DNA from: Raphanus sativus
Taxonomy: Eukaryota > Streptophyta > Magnoliopsida > Brassicales > Brassicaceae
NCBI RefSeq assembly: GCF_000801105.2
Contig: NC_079519.1
Span: 1,114,668 to 1,178,667, forward strand
DNA: 64,000 nucleotides
Reading direction: 5' to 3'
The notes under the pieces are model-generated. The model saw only the letters and a list, made by a program, of their open reading frames with translations, did not search any database and was not told the origin of the DNA. Below, one piece after another: positions 25,101-41,360 of the stretch. The translations under genes were made by a program, and so were the position numbers. The number at the start of each line of letters is the position of its first letter. Position 1 is the stretch's first letter.

Positions 25101-27743
25101 TCAATGAAATTATACACTAAAACCAGATTTTTATATTTTTGAATTTTTCCATAATCCGTGGGTTAGCCCCTTCTAAGATAATGAGTTTTCGGCAAATGCT
25201 CTATATACTGAAGTTTATACTCTTCACTTTAGTTTAAAAATTTAAAATCTCATTCTACATTTGAATTAATGTATTCTAAACTATCTTTCGTGGTATACAG
25301 GAATCATTCTAATTTTTTAATATTTAGTTTACTAAAATTTCATATACTACCTAGATTAGTGGAATTGACATTATAAAATCTTCATTATCTAGAGAAACGG
25401 AGACAACAGAGGTTATAAACTCGTTGACCATTATATTATGTTAATGCTCGATGAAACTATAAACTAAAAACCAGATTTTCATATTTTTGAAAATTTTCCA
25501 AAATCTGTGGGTTAACCTCTTCTAAAATAATGAATTTTCGGTAAATGCTCTATATATTGAAGTTTATACTCTTCACTTTAGTTAATAAAATTTCAAACCA
25601 CATTCTACATTTGAATTAATGTATTCTAAAATATCTTTCATGGTATACATGAATAATCTAATTTTTTAATATTTAGTTTACTAAAATTTCATATACTGCC
25701 TAGATTAGTGAAATTAACATTATAAAATCTTCATTATCTAGAGATAAGGAGTCAACAGAGGTTCTAAACTCTTTGACCATCATCTTATGTTAGTGCTCGA
25801 TGAAAATATACAATAAAACCAGATTTTCATATTTTTTGAAATTTTTCCAAAATCCGTGGATGAACCCCCCTTCCAAAATAATGAGTTCTCGGTAAATGCT
25901 CTATATAGTGAAGTTTGTACTCTTCACTTTAGTTTAAAAATTTCAAACCACATGCTACATTTGAACTAATGTATTCTAAAATATCTTTCATGGTATACAG
26001 GAATCATTCTTATTTTTTAATATTTAGTTTACTAAAATTTTCATATACTGCCTAGACTAATGGAATTAGCATTGTAAAATCTTCATTATCTAGAGAAAAT
26101 GAGACAACAGAGGTTTTAAACTCTTTAACAATCATCTTATGTTAGTGGTCGATGAAGCTATACACTAAAACCAGATTTTTTATTTTTTGAAATTTTTCCA
26201 AAATCCGTGGGTTAACCACTTCTAAAATAATGAGTTTCGGGTAAATGCTCTATATACTGAAGTTTGTTTTCTTCACTTTAGATTAAAAATTTCAAACCAC
26301 ATTCTACATTTTTTTAATGTATTCTAAACTATCTTTCATGGTATACTTGAATCATTCTAATTTTTTAATATTTAGTTTTTTAAAATTTCATATACTACCT
26401 AGATTAGTGGAATTGACATTATAAAATCTTCATTATCTAGAGAAACGGAGACAACAGAGGTTCTAAAATTGTTGACCATCAATTATGTTTACTGCTCGGT
26501 GAAGATATAAACTAAAACCAGATTTTCATATTTTTGAAATTTTTTCAAAATCTGTGAATTAACCTCTTCTAAAATAATGAGTTTTCGGTAAATGCTCTAT
26601 ATACTGAAGTTTATACTCTTCATTTTAGTTTAAAAACTTTCAAACCACATTCTACATTTGAATTAATTTTATTCTAAACTATCTTCATGATATATATGAA
26701 TCATTCTAATTTTTTAATATTTAGTTTACTAAAATTTCATATACTACTTAGATTAGTGGAATTAACATTATAAAATCTTCATTATCTAGAGAAAAGGAGA
26801 CAACAGAGGTTCTAAACTCTTTGACAATCATCTTATGTTAGTTTTCGATGAAACTATACACTAAAACAAGATTTTTCATATTTTTGAAATTTCCAAAATC
26901 CATCGGTTAACCCCTTCTAAAATATTAAGTTTTCGGTAAATACTCTATATACTGAAGTTTATACTCTTCTAAAATAATGAGTTTTCAGGAAAATGCTCTA
27001 TATACTAAAGTTTATACTCTTCAATTTAATTTAAAAATTTCAAACCACATTCTAAATTTGAATTTATGTATTCTAAACTATCTTTCATGGTTTACAGGAA
27101 TCATTCTAATTTTTTAATATTTAGTTTAATAATATTTCATATACTGCTTAGATTAGTGGAATTAGCATTATAAAATCTTCATTATCTAGAGAAAAGGGAG
27201 AAACCAGAGGTTCTAACCACTTTAATCATCATCTTATGTTACTGCACAATGAAACTATACACTAAAACCAGATTTTCATATTTTTGAAAATTTTCCAAAA
27301 TCCGTGGGTTAACTAACCGCTTCTAAAATAATGAGTTTTCGGTAAATGCTCTATATAATGAAGTTTGTACTCTTCACTTTAATTTAAAAATTCAAACCAC
27401 ATTCTACATTTTATTTAATGTATTCTAAACTATCTCTCATGGTATACATGAAATCATTCTAATTTTTTTAATATTCAGTTTATTAAAATTTCATATACTA
27501 CCTAGATTAGTGAATTGACATTATTAAATCTTCATTATCTAGAGAAACGGAGACAACAGAGGTTCTTAAACTCGTTGACCATCATATTTGTTTACTGCTC
27601 GATGAAACTATAAACTAAAACCAGATTTTCATATTTTTGAAAATTTTCCAAAATCTGTGGGTTAACCTCTTCTAAATAATGAATTTTCGGTAAATGCTCT
27701 ATATATTGAAGTTGTATACTCTTCACTTTAGTTAATAAAATTT

Positions 27744-27843
27744 NNNNNNNNNNNNNNNNNNNNNNNNNNNNNNNNNNNNNNNNNNNNNNNNNNNNNNNNN
27801 NNNNNNNNNNNNNNNNNNNNNNNNNNNNNNNNNNNNNNNNNNN
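27744..27843. other. Assembly gap (100 N)
   Basis: One hundred Ns inside the satellite. The landmark spacing across it is 400, so about 300 real bases are present and about 48 bp of one unit are missing if no whole unit was lost. True size is unknown. Confidence 0.95.
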
Positions 27844-29401
27844 GTATACAGGAATCATTCTAATTTTTTAGTATTTAGTTTACTAAAATTGCATACACTG
27901 CCTAGATTAGTGGAATTAGCATTATAAATCTTCATTATCTAGAGAAAAGGAGACAACAGAGGTTTTAAACTCTTTGACCATCATCTTATGTTAGTTCTCG
28001 ATGGAACTATACACTAAAACCAGATTTTCATGTTTTTGAATTTTTTTCAAAATCCGTGGTTTAAAACCCTTCTAAAATAATGAGTTTTCGGTAAATACTC
28101 TATATATTGAAGTTTGTACTCTTCACTTTAGTTTAAAAATTTCGAACCACATTCTACATTTGCATTAATGTATTCTCAACTATCTTTCATGGTATACATG
28201 AATCATTCTAATTTTTTAATATTTAGTTTACTAAAAATTTTATATACTGCCTAATTAGTGGAATTAGCATTATAAAATTTTCATTTTCTAAAGAAGAGGA
28301 GACAGCAGAAGTTTTAAACTCTCTGACCATCATTTTATGTTAGTGCTCGATGAAAATATACACTAAAACCAGATTTTCATATTTTTGGAATTTTTTCAAA
28401 AATTCGTGGGTTAACCCCCTTCTAAAATAATGAGTTTTCGGTAATGCTCTATATACTGAAGTTTGTACTCTTCACTTTAGTTTAAAAATTTCAAACCACA
28501 TTCTATATTTTAATTAATTTATTCTGAACTTTATTTCATGGTATACAGGAATCATTCTAATTTTTCAATATTTAGTTACTAAAATTTCATATACTGCCTA
28601 GATTAGTGTAATTAGCATTATAAAATCTTCATTATCAAGAGAAAAAGAGACAACAGAGGTTCTAAACTCTTTGAAAATCATCTTATGTTAGTGCTCAATG
28701 AAACTATACAGTAAAACCAGATTTTCATATTTTTGAAATTTTTCCAAAATCCGTGGGTTAACCCCTTCTAAGATAATGAGTTTTCGGTAAATGCTCTATA
28801 TACTGAAGTTTATACTCTTCACTTTAATTTAAAAATCTCAAACCAAATTCTACATTTGAATTAATGTATTTTAAACTATCTTTCATGGTATACATGAATC
28901 ATTCTAATTTTTTAGTATTTAGTTTACTTAAATTTCATATACTGCTAAGATTAGTGGAATTAGCATTATAAAATCTGCATTATCTAGAGAAAAGGAGACA
29001 TCAGAGGTTCTAAACTCTTTGACCATCATCTTATGTTAGTTCTCGATGGAACTATACACTAAAACCAGATTTTCATATTTTTGAATTTTTTTAAAAAATC
29101 TGTGGGTTAAACCCTTCTAAAATAATTAGTTTTCGGTAAATACTCTATATACTGAAGTTTGTACTCTTCACTTTAATTTAAAAATTTCAAACCAAATTCT
29201 ACATTTGAATTAATGTATTTTAACTATCTTTCATGGTATACATGAATCATTCTAATTTTTTAATATTTAGTTTACTAAAATTTCATATTCTGCCGAGATT
29301 AGTGGAATTAGTATTATGAAATCTTAATTATCTAGAGAAAAGGAGACAACAGAGGTTCTAAACTCTTTGACAATCATCTTGTGTTAGTGCTCGATGAAAA
29401 A

Positions 29402-29501
29402 NNNNNNNNNNNNNNNNNNNNNNNNNNNNNNNNNNNNNNNNNNNNNNNNNNNNNNNNNNNNNNNNNNNNNNNNNNNNNNNNNNNNNNNNNNNNNNNNNNN
29501 N
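29402..29501. other. Assembly gap (100 N)
   Basis: One hundred Ns. Landmark spacing is 447, that is 347 without the Ns, so the flanks read almost continuously through one unit. Either nothing or a whole number of units is missing. Confidence 0.95.
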
Positions 29502-31226
29502 ATACTCTAAAACCAGATTTTCATAGTTTTGAAGTTTTTCCAAAATCAGTGGGTTAACCTCTTCTAAGATAATGAGTTTTCGGTAAATGTTCTAATACTG
29601 AAGTTTATACTTTTCACTGTAGTTTAAAAATTTCAAACCACATTCTACATTTGGATTAATGTATTATAAACTATCTTTCATGGTATACAAGAATCATTCT
29701 ATTTTTTTAATATTTAGTTTACTAAAATTTCATATACTGCCTAGATTAGTGGAATTAGCATTATAAAATCTTCATTATCTAGAGAACAGAGGTTCTAAAC
29801 TCTTTGACCATCATCTTAGGTTAGTGTTCGATGAAACTATACACTAAAACCAGATTTTCATATTTTTGAAATTTTCCCAAAATCCGTGGGTTAACCCTTC
29901 TAAAATAATGAGTTTTCGGTAAATGCTCTATATACTGAAGTTTATACTCTTCATTTTAGTTTAAAATTTTCAAACCACATTCTACTTTTAAATTAATGTA
30001 TTTTAAACTATCTTTCATGGTATACAAAAATCATTCTAATTTTTTAATATGTAGTTTTCTATAATTTCATATACTGCCTAGATTAGTGGAATAATCATTA
30101 TAAAATGTTCATTATCTAGAGAAAATGAGATAACAGAGGTTCTAAACTCTTTGAACATCATCTTAGGTTAGTGTTCGATGAAACTATACACTAAAACCAG
30201 ATTTTCATATTTTTGAAATTTTTCCAAAATATGTGGGTTAACCCTTCTAAAATAATGAGTTTTCGGTAAATACTATATATACTGAAGTTTGTACTCTTTA
30301 CTTTAGTTTAAAAATTTCAAACCACATTGTACAATTGAATTAATGTATTCTAAACTATTTTTCATGGTATATAGGAATCATTATAATTTTTTAATATTTA
30401 GTTTACTAAAATTTTATATACTTCCTAGATTAGTGAAATTAGCATTATAAATCTTCATTATCTAGAGAAAAGAAGAGAACAGAGCTTCTAAACTCTTTGA
30501 CCATCATCTTAAGTTAGTGGTCAATAAAACTATGCACTAAAACCAGATTTTCATATTTTTGAAATTTTTCCAAAATTCGTGGGTTAAACCCTTTTAAGAT
30601 TATGAGTTTTTGATAAATGCTCTATATATTGAAGTTTATACTCTTCACTTTAGTTTAAAAATTTCAAACCACATTCTACATTTGAATTAATACATTCTAA
30701 ACTATCTTTCATGGTATATAGGAATCATTCTAATTTTTAAATAATTAGTTTACTAAAATTTGATATACTTCCTAGATTAGTGGAATTAGCATTATAAAAT
30801 CTTCATTATCTAGAGAAAAGGAGACAACAGATGTTCTAAACTCTTTGACAATCATCTTATATTAGTGCTCGATGAAACTATACACTAAAACCAAATTTTC
30901 ATATTTTTGAGTTTTTTTCCAAAATCCGTGGGTTGAGCCCTTCTATGATAATGAGTTTTTGGTAAATGCTCTATATACTGAAGTTTATATTCTTCACTTT
31001 AGTTTAACAATTCAAACCACATTCTACATTTGAATTAATTTATTCTAAACTATTTTTCATAGCATACAGGAATCATTCTAATTTTTTAATATTTAATTTA
31101 CTAAAATTTCATATACTGCCTAGATTAGTGGGATTAGCATTATAAAATCTTCATTATATAGAGAAAATGAGACAACAGAGGTTCTAAACTCTTTGACCAT
31201 CATCTTATGTTAGTGCTCGATGAAAC

Positions 31227-31345
31227 ATATATTAACGCCACTAAAAGAGTTAGTTGATGGGCATTAAAGCCTCACCTGCATCAAACCCCTATTTTGCTAA
31301 AGCATCAGAAACAGAATTCTTTTCTCTAGGAATCCAAAGAAACAC
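31227..31345 (-). pseudogene. RNase H domain fragment of a non-LTR retrotransposon
   Basis: The minus strand translates as FLWIPREKNSVSDALAK, a stop, then GFDAGEA. WIPREKN..SDALAK is the C-terminal signature of the RNase H domain carried by plant LINE-type elements (RVT_3-like). Only about 35 codons remain, with in-frame stops. It begins immediately where satellite similarity ends. Confidence 0.7.
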
Positions 31346-31835
31346 AATAATTATGTTTTAATAATATTGATAGATGTCTTACAAAAATTATGACATGACA
31401 TTAACTTAAAAGTTAATAGTATATACAATTATAAACAATTTTTTGATATATACAGTTTTAATAATATATACATTTTTCTTATAAACAATTATATTTTTGG
31501 GTAGATGTTTTAAATACTGCAATAACTATTAATTGATATATCATTACAAATGTAAATCTTCTATATAAATATTTATTTTTGACAAAATTATGAAAATATA
31601 TTAGTAACTCATATATCACTATTATATACACATATATTTTTTATTACACTAATAAAAATAAGCTAAATATAACTACAAATACAGTTTTCACATCAACTTG
31701 TATATTATATTTTTATAAATACATACATCTTACCAAAATTAATTTTAAGTATGCATAACAAATACAAAACTAAATCAACATTAATCAAATATTTTCTGAT
31801 AGTTAAATGATTAATAACCAAAGGAACCAGAAAAG
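31346..31835. other. AT-rich spacer downstream of the pseudouridine synthase gene
   Basis: Holds the probable 3' UTR of the minus-strand gene ending at 31836. No repeats or elements recognised. Confidence 0.4.
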
Positions 31836-33919
31836 CTACACCAGATATGAAGACATGATGTTCCAACTAATCTTCATATGGCTAGGCATTGAAGCTACAA
31901 ACCGCAAGAGATCCGGCTTGCTGGTGATCCCTGGACGAAGAAGCGGATCCGCTGCTTCCTTTTGGTTCAAGACGTGGAGAAACTTGGCAATGTTCGGAAG
32001 CACCATTTCCCGGCAATGCAGATGCAACAAAGGAACTTTCGACAAGACGCTTCCCTTTTGGATATCAAGACCTTCTGGTCTGCGCAGTTTATACTGTTTC
32101 CCAGTGGTTGGTTCGATATCAACCTGAGGCATCTGTTTCCATCTCTTGTGGATGAACCAACCGTACTTATAGTCGCCTACTATCGGAGTGCCGAGAGCTT
32201 CGGCACAGTGTACACGTAGCTGTTTGAAGAAAAAGGTTAAGAGGGAGAAACAAACACACAAAATGGTTCACAAGAGGATAGCAGAAGTAGTACCTGATGC
32301 TTTCTGCTAGTGATAGGACGAAGTTCTAACCATGAACATCCGTTGATCATTGGTCCTAACACTCTATATTTTGTTATTGCTTCTTGTGAAGCTTCAAAGC
32401 CTGAACCTTGAGCCAAAACCACCCTGTCTGTTTTTCCATCATCAAGTAGCACCTAAACACATGTTTTTTTTCCGAATCATTTTCTTTAGATCCAAGCATC
32501 AGAAGCATAATTAATGAGAGAGATAACCTTTGAAAGAGGAGCTGAGATTACTCCTTCCTTGTCTTTTGGAGAACCAATCACCAGTACCCAATATCGCTGA
32601 TACATTGCTTCACATGCTTTGTTCCAAGCCTATGTATTAACGATTCACTTAACAATATTATGCTCAACTTTTCTTTTGCTTAGGAGGCCGTAGTGTGTTG
32701 TTAGTGTACGTACCTTACACCTTGAGTTTCTCCCTTTGAAATCACTGAACACGGAGTGAAGATGATCTATGCTTTCTTTGGTTCGACCCATTACTAAGAG
32801 ACCACTAGTTTCCCTATCAAGACGATGCACCTGACCACAGAAGAAAACTCAAATAAGATTTCCAAAAAAGAAAAAAAAAAAGAACTTGTCCAAGTAAACA
32901 ACGGTGAATATGAGAGTTTTACCAATCTAGGACCTTCATCGTTACCATAAGACAAAGCTGCAGCTGCAAGCGCATCCATGCTGTTATGTATAGGCACATT
33001 CCCCTGAAAACAAACAATGATATAAAATGATTTGATTAATCAACGGAGATAATGTAACTCTATTACCTTCACAGGAAGCTTAGGTGGTTTATTAAGAACT
33101 ATAATAGCAGAGTCCTGCATTACAGAAAAACAAAAGGTTAAAAAAAAAAAAAAACGAACCAATCTCTGTCAGGGATACAAAGGTTCTTCCACTCACCTTG
33201 AAGCGGACAAGCCTTTGAAGATAAGCGATTTCGTCAGCGTTGGGATACAAGGTTCCACTTGGTATAGTGTCATACCTCTTAGAGATTCTAGTCTCAGCGA
33301 TAGAAACAGGCAACCAGAGCTTATCTCCTACTTGCATCACCTCGTTATGCTTAACCTGTGTTAACACACAACTAACAAACTCAAAGTCCTAGAAAAAAAA
33401 AATGATCACACCAACCAAACAACAAGAAGAACAAAGAAAGATCAAAACTTTTAACCTTTCTCATAGCTCTAACTCCATCTTCTTTCTCTCTTGAAGCATC
33501 TCTACGACCTCCACACTCCATCTCAACCTGCCACAAAGAACCAAAAATCTTAACTAAAATTGAATAGTTAGAGCTATGAGAAGGGAGAAAAGAAGAAGAC
33601 TCACAAGGCCCTTTGTGAAATGGGATTGGATAGTTTTATCATGGACTTCTTCGAAATAGTACTTGACCCAGCTAATGGCCGTGACGTGTCCGCCAACGAC
33701 GTCTCCGTCAGCTCCGTTAACGGCGTTTTTTCCTGGTAACGGATGGCCGGGGAAAGGAGGCAAAGACATGAGCTGACGTGGCAAAGGACCTGTCTTTGGA
33801 GGTCCCAGGTGTGCTATGTTGTTTGTGACGCGTATAACCTCCGGTTGCGGGGGAGCAACTCTTGAGTAGCGTCGGTAAGCCTGATAGAAGCTAGCTCTCA
33901 TCATCTTTGTCTTCCACAT
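31836..33919 (-). CDS. RluA-family RNA pseudouridine synthase, probably organellar
   Basis: Isomerises uridine to pseudouridine in RNA; likely orthologue of At1g78910. Nine exons, coding order: 33919-33605, 33527-33456, 33355-33197, 33114-33067, 33003-32923, 32830-32714, 32629-32528, 32452-32294, 32219-31836. Phases agree and give 478 residues. The catalytic motif is HRLDRETSG at about 227-235, with the nucleophilic Asp at about 230. Before it comes the family strand (SAIIVLNKPPKLPV), and after it the conserved L/I-rich C-terminal half (RVHCAEALGTPIVGDYKYG). The N-terminal 100 residues are basic with a Tyr/Arg-rich start (RASFYQAYRRYSR), consistent with a mitochondrial presequence. The first Met is at 33919; Met 6 or 7 is also possible. 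RNA target unknown. Confidence 0.93.
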
Positions 33920-34800
33920 GGAGGTTTTTTTTTTTGTCAGAAGACGAAGAAGGACTGTGGAAACGCCGGCGAAACGGCAAATAGTTCTCTCCGGCCCAAG
34001 ACGAAAGAGATGAAACTAATCGAAGTTAAACTCCAAATGGGCCTGTTGGGCCTTTTAGAAATAGGCTTCATGAATCCATTGAGAATCTCCAAATGTCTTG
34101 TATATCTTAAGTTGAGAGGATTTCAAGTTATTATACTACTAACTAAATTTGTAAAGATATCATCACAATTTTACAAATTCTACTGTTCAGTGGAAACTCT
34201 ATAAATTAATAATGTTGGGATTACACCAAAATTATAAATTTTTATTAATTTATAGAGATTATTGATTTATCGATATATTAACTGAGCCAAAAATTCAATT
34301 TGGATTATAAAATTATATTAATTTATAAAAAAATTTAGCATATATTAATTTATTGAATATTAATTTAAAGAGATTATACTGTATATTATTTTGTTGGCAT
34401 GTCTTTCATCTCTCTGCATTTTACCCTATCATTTAAACAGATATTGTTAAACAGAGCAAAGATTGAAAAAAAAAATACAAAGTGAATGATTATATTATTA
34501 TGAGAAAGAACAAGTATCCCCAATAGGTTTTTCAGCACATTTGAAAAATAATAATAACATAGCTTATTGAATTGAGTGGTACATCAAAACCAAAATACAT
34601 AGTCGCTTTGGCTGGCACCTTATTACAATAGTGAAAACAAACAAAGAATCAAACATATTACAAAGCACAGCCGGATAACCGCACAAGGTTCACAGAGCTA
34701 AGCTCAAATCGATGGAGCAAACCGATGCCACTATGATAGTTTGTTGTTGACTCGAAAAAACAAAGAGATACTTTTTGTGGAGACTCCCTCTATGATAGTC
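33920..34800. other. Spacer between the pseudouridine synthase promoter and the VHA-A 3' end
   Basis: Both neighbours are minus strand. The region holds the pseudouridine synthase 5' UTR/promoter, a short MITE-like element (34189-34382) and the VHA-A 3' UTR. Nothing else recognised. Confidence 0.5.
34189..34382. mobile_element. Short MITE-like element with CAGT...ACTG ends
   Basis: About 194 bp. The left end CAGTGGAAACTCTATAAATT and the reverse complement of the right end CAGTATAATCTCTTTAAATT are imperfect inverted repeats. Same family as the copies at 6557-7040 and 46186-46668. CAGT termini hint at an hAT-like origin, but no clean 8-bp target duplication was found. Confidence 0.6.
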
Positions 34801-38611
<3,811 letters not shown>

Positions 38612-39795
38612 TTTCGGACAGATTCGAGAACAAAGAAAAAAAAACTCAAATCCGATCAAAATTCACCTCCTGGAAAAATGGCGAGAGAGATCCGATCAGA
38701 TACAGTCAATCAGAAATCGAATCGAGATCGGAGAAGGAGGTTTTAGATCAGAAACAATTAAATTAATCAGAAAGAAACAAAAAAAAAATATGTATCAGAG
38801 AGAGAGATAGATAGAGATCCTGACCAGTGTAGAGACAGGAAGAGTGGTCAGAAGAAGGGGATGCACGTTGTCGTAGAAGTTAAAATCTGATTTGATTAAA
38901 TCGTGGAGCGATCCTCTACGTGACTGTTCACACGTTACGGTTCTGGATTCGCCACGTGACAGATTATTTTATGGGCTTTATAATATCTATTTAAAGGCCC
39001 AGTATATGGGTCCGTTGGTGATGTGTCGGTACTCGGTAGGTACTGCGCAATATTGTGAAATTTTGTTTCTCATGGACTGAGTTGTGTTTTTATAGCTTTT
39101 GCTTCTAGTGTTTTTTTTTTCCTGCTAAGGCCCCTTCTGTTCTGTTTACACGATTCTATATTTTACCTGGTGAATTTCTTGGCAGATAGATCCCAAGCGT
39201 GTAAATTTATTATGCTTTTCACATTGGTCGCACTTAAAGTGTCATACACTGGACAATGCATTGAACAAAAAGACTTTGCAACATGTGTTAATGGAAACTG
39301 AACCTGCGAGCTTATGCGAATATATATATATATATATACACAATTCAACAATTGTTATGAGGAAGATTACATTGAAAACAGGGGGTTAAGCCACAACACC
39401 TTTTCTTATTGGGTTTTTTTTTACATTTCAGAACTTGATAGGATCTCATGTCTCTGTAAAAGGTTTTGCTTACTCTACCCTTATCTTTCAAGTCTAAACC
39501 ATGTCACGTCTTCACATCCGCTCTTGGTGGTTCAATTCTTCTTTGATCCGTGGTTCCTAAAATCAACAAATCTTGAAGAGTCTGCCAGGTTTTGACATTT
39601 ATAATCAGAGTTTTGACATTTATCATCAGAGGCCAAAGAAATTTATGAAATGGAAATAGGCAAGGCAAAACTTAGGTCAGTCAACTATATAAGTCATATT
39701 AACTGCTTTCAACACGTGAAATCATGGATAGAAAGTTATAAATAAGATCAAGCTCAAAACGTACCCAGACAATGGTTTTAACGAGTTTTTGTTGT
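38612..39795. other. VHA-A 5' UTR/promoter and 3' flank of the small unknown gene
   Basis: Immediately upstream of the VHA-A ATG a minus-strand acceptor (TTTTTCCAG at about 38670) suggests a 5' UTR intron. Short GATCA repeats lie at about 38423-38443, inside VHA-A intron 1. A (TA)n tract lies at about 39319-39339. No gene seen. Confidence 0.45.
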
Positions 39796-40815
39796 TTACC
39801 CTTCCTCATCCTCAGATGCAGTACCTGAAGCCATCTCCGTCTCCACCGATTCAGGCTGTACACCTATATTAAAAATAAAATAAAGAGATGATCAAGTTTC
39901 TTTAAGAAATGCTACAGACAATGTACCAAAAGAAACATATTAGACGCTAAAAGATGCGATCAAGGCACAACATTCGCCTCTAAAGTACGCAAATGAACAT
40001 CATAGACCATTCTGTTTTAAGAACAAGATAACTAACCCTGTAACTATAATAGAGAAACCTGTTCCATTGCGACAACACTATAAAAGAAACACTCTATGTA
40101 ATTACCAAAGCTGGTCACCCATTTCCACCAGTGATAATTAAACCGGTAATAACTTTCAAAGATTTAAGACCAACGACAAGTCTAGAACAGACAATATTAA
40201 AGTTGCATAATCAGAAATGTGTATAGCAATAATAAGCCAAGACGCAACCTTTGCTGATTATAGATTAAAAATGGATCATTTTTATGTAAAAAATTAAAGC
40301 TTTTTTCAAGCCACGAATCAGAACACATTCAAACGCAATTACGATCACATGTTAATCAACACGAAAGCACAAAACGATCAAAGAAACAAACAAAAGATGA
40401 AACCTTTGATGAAGTAATCGGAGGAAGGCCATCCACGACCAGACGAGATAGAGATAGACTCCTCATCACCGATGGGATTCGCCAGCTTCTCGACGAGCTT
40501 AGCGATCCCGTGAGTCTGGGATCTACGAGGCGGGACCCAATACGAAGCGCCGGGAAGGAAAGGCAGCCAATCGGGCGCGGCTCGGCGCACCATTATCCTG
40601 TGCACGGCGTCCTCCAGCTTCTGCGAAAGAGGATCCGATTGCGATTGAGACTGCGACTGCGACGCGGCGATGTCGATCTCAATTAGCTCCCCGAGGTTAG
40701 AGCGGCGGTTCGAGGATTGAGATCGGAAGAAGATGGTCCGAGACGAAGGGAGGAGCGAAACCGCGGCGAATCGGCACCTAGAGAGAGAAAGTGACGGAGA
40801 CGAAGATCGAGCCAT
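39796..40815 (-). CDS. Small conserved protein of unknown function (At1g78890-like)
   Basis: Two exons, 40815-40404 and 39863-39796, give 159 residues in phase. The N terminus (MARSSSPSLSLSRCRFAAVS) is rich in Ser/Arg and lacks acidic residues, as in a mitochondrial or plastid presequence. A low-complexity SQSQSQSQS run is at about residues 52-60, followed by a compact conserved-looking part (VRRAAPDWLPFLPGASYWVP) and an acidic C terminus (SEDEEG). No enzyme motif is visible. The identification rests on position between VHA-A and SHOU4 and on coding quality. Its 5' end is divergent from SHOU4. Confidence 0.8.
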
Positions 40816-41323
40816 TTTAGAGAGAGAGAGATTAGACGAGAACGGTGTTGTGCGTTCTGTTTTTCTGTTTGCGACGAAATTAGGACAAAGACTATTATAA
40901 TGTTCGGTTAAACTAAAACATTTCGGTTCGGTTCGGTTCGGTTAAGAAAAGAACTCCCAACTTATAAATAATTACATTTTACACCCTTATGTTTAAGAGG
41001 TTTCTATAAAACTCCCGAAACTAATTTTTCAATAAAATTAGTAAATGACAGAGACGGCGAACACACAAAAACAGTGTTCTTTCTTTCCTCAGTCGGTTGT
41101 CCAATCAAAAAAAAAGTAAAAGCCTTTGTCCTGATAGAGAGAGAGCGATTGAGTAAAAACTAACTGTTGCGGCGGAAAGAGATCGAGATCGGGATCCACA
41201 CGACGGCAAAGGAGAGAGTGAGCTCTACGGATATGGGATCTCAGCTACTCTTCATCTACTGTCACTCCTCCAACTACTTTCCTTAGATTAGGCTTTTTTT
41301 CTACTCTCAAACGGAGATTCGTG

Positions 41324-41360
<37 letters not shown>

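Larger units (their letters stand above)
19196..31226 (+). repeat. Tandem satellite array, unit about 348 bp, about 34 copies
   Basis: The landmark CTAGAGAA recurs at 19851, 20201, 20513, 20864, 21215, 21568, 21916, 22266, 22614, 22961, 23306, 23652, 23998, 24345, 24694, 25042, 25389, 25738, 26090, 26438, 26786, 27186, 27539, 27939, and on to about 31159. Spacing is 345-353 bp with a few exceptions (312; 400 from an internal duplication; two intervals with N gaps). Other fixed words are TTTCATGGTATA, AAAACCAGATTTTCATAT and AAAATCCGTGGGTTAACC. AT content is high and no unit encodes a protein. No half-length periodicity was seen inside the unit, so it is not obviously a dimer of a 174-176-bp centromeric repeat. 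The array lies between AVP2 and the pseudouridine synthase gene. Confidence 0.95.

Noticed and set aside
19364..31226. Open frames inside the satellite, including those running through the N gaps
   Set aside because: They occur in single units, are broken in neighbours, and have the AT-rich composition of the repeat.
19196..31226. CRISPR-like array or dimerised 176-bp centromeric satellite
   Set aside because: Units are about 348 bp with no spacers, in plant DNA, and no half-unit periodicity was visible. A database comparison would be needed to exclude distant relation to centromeric repeats.
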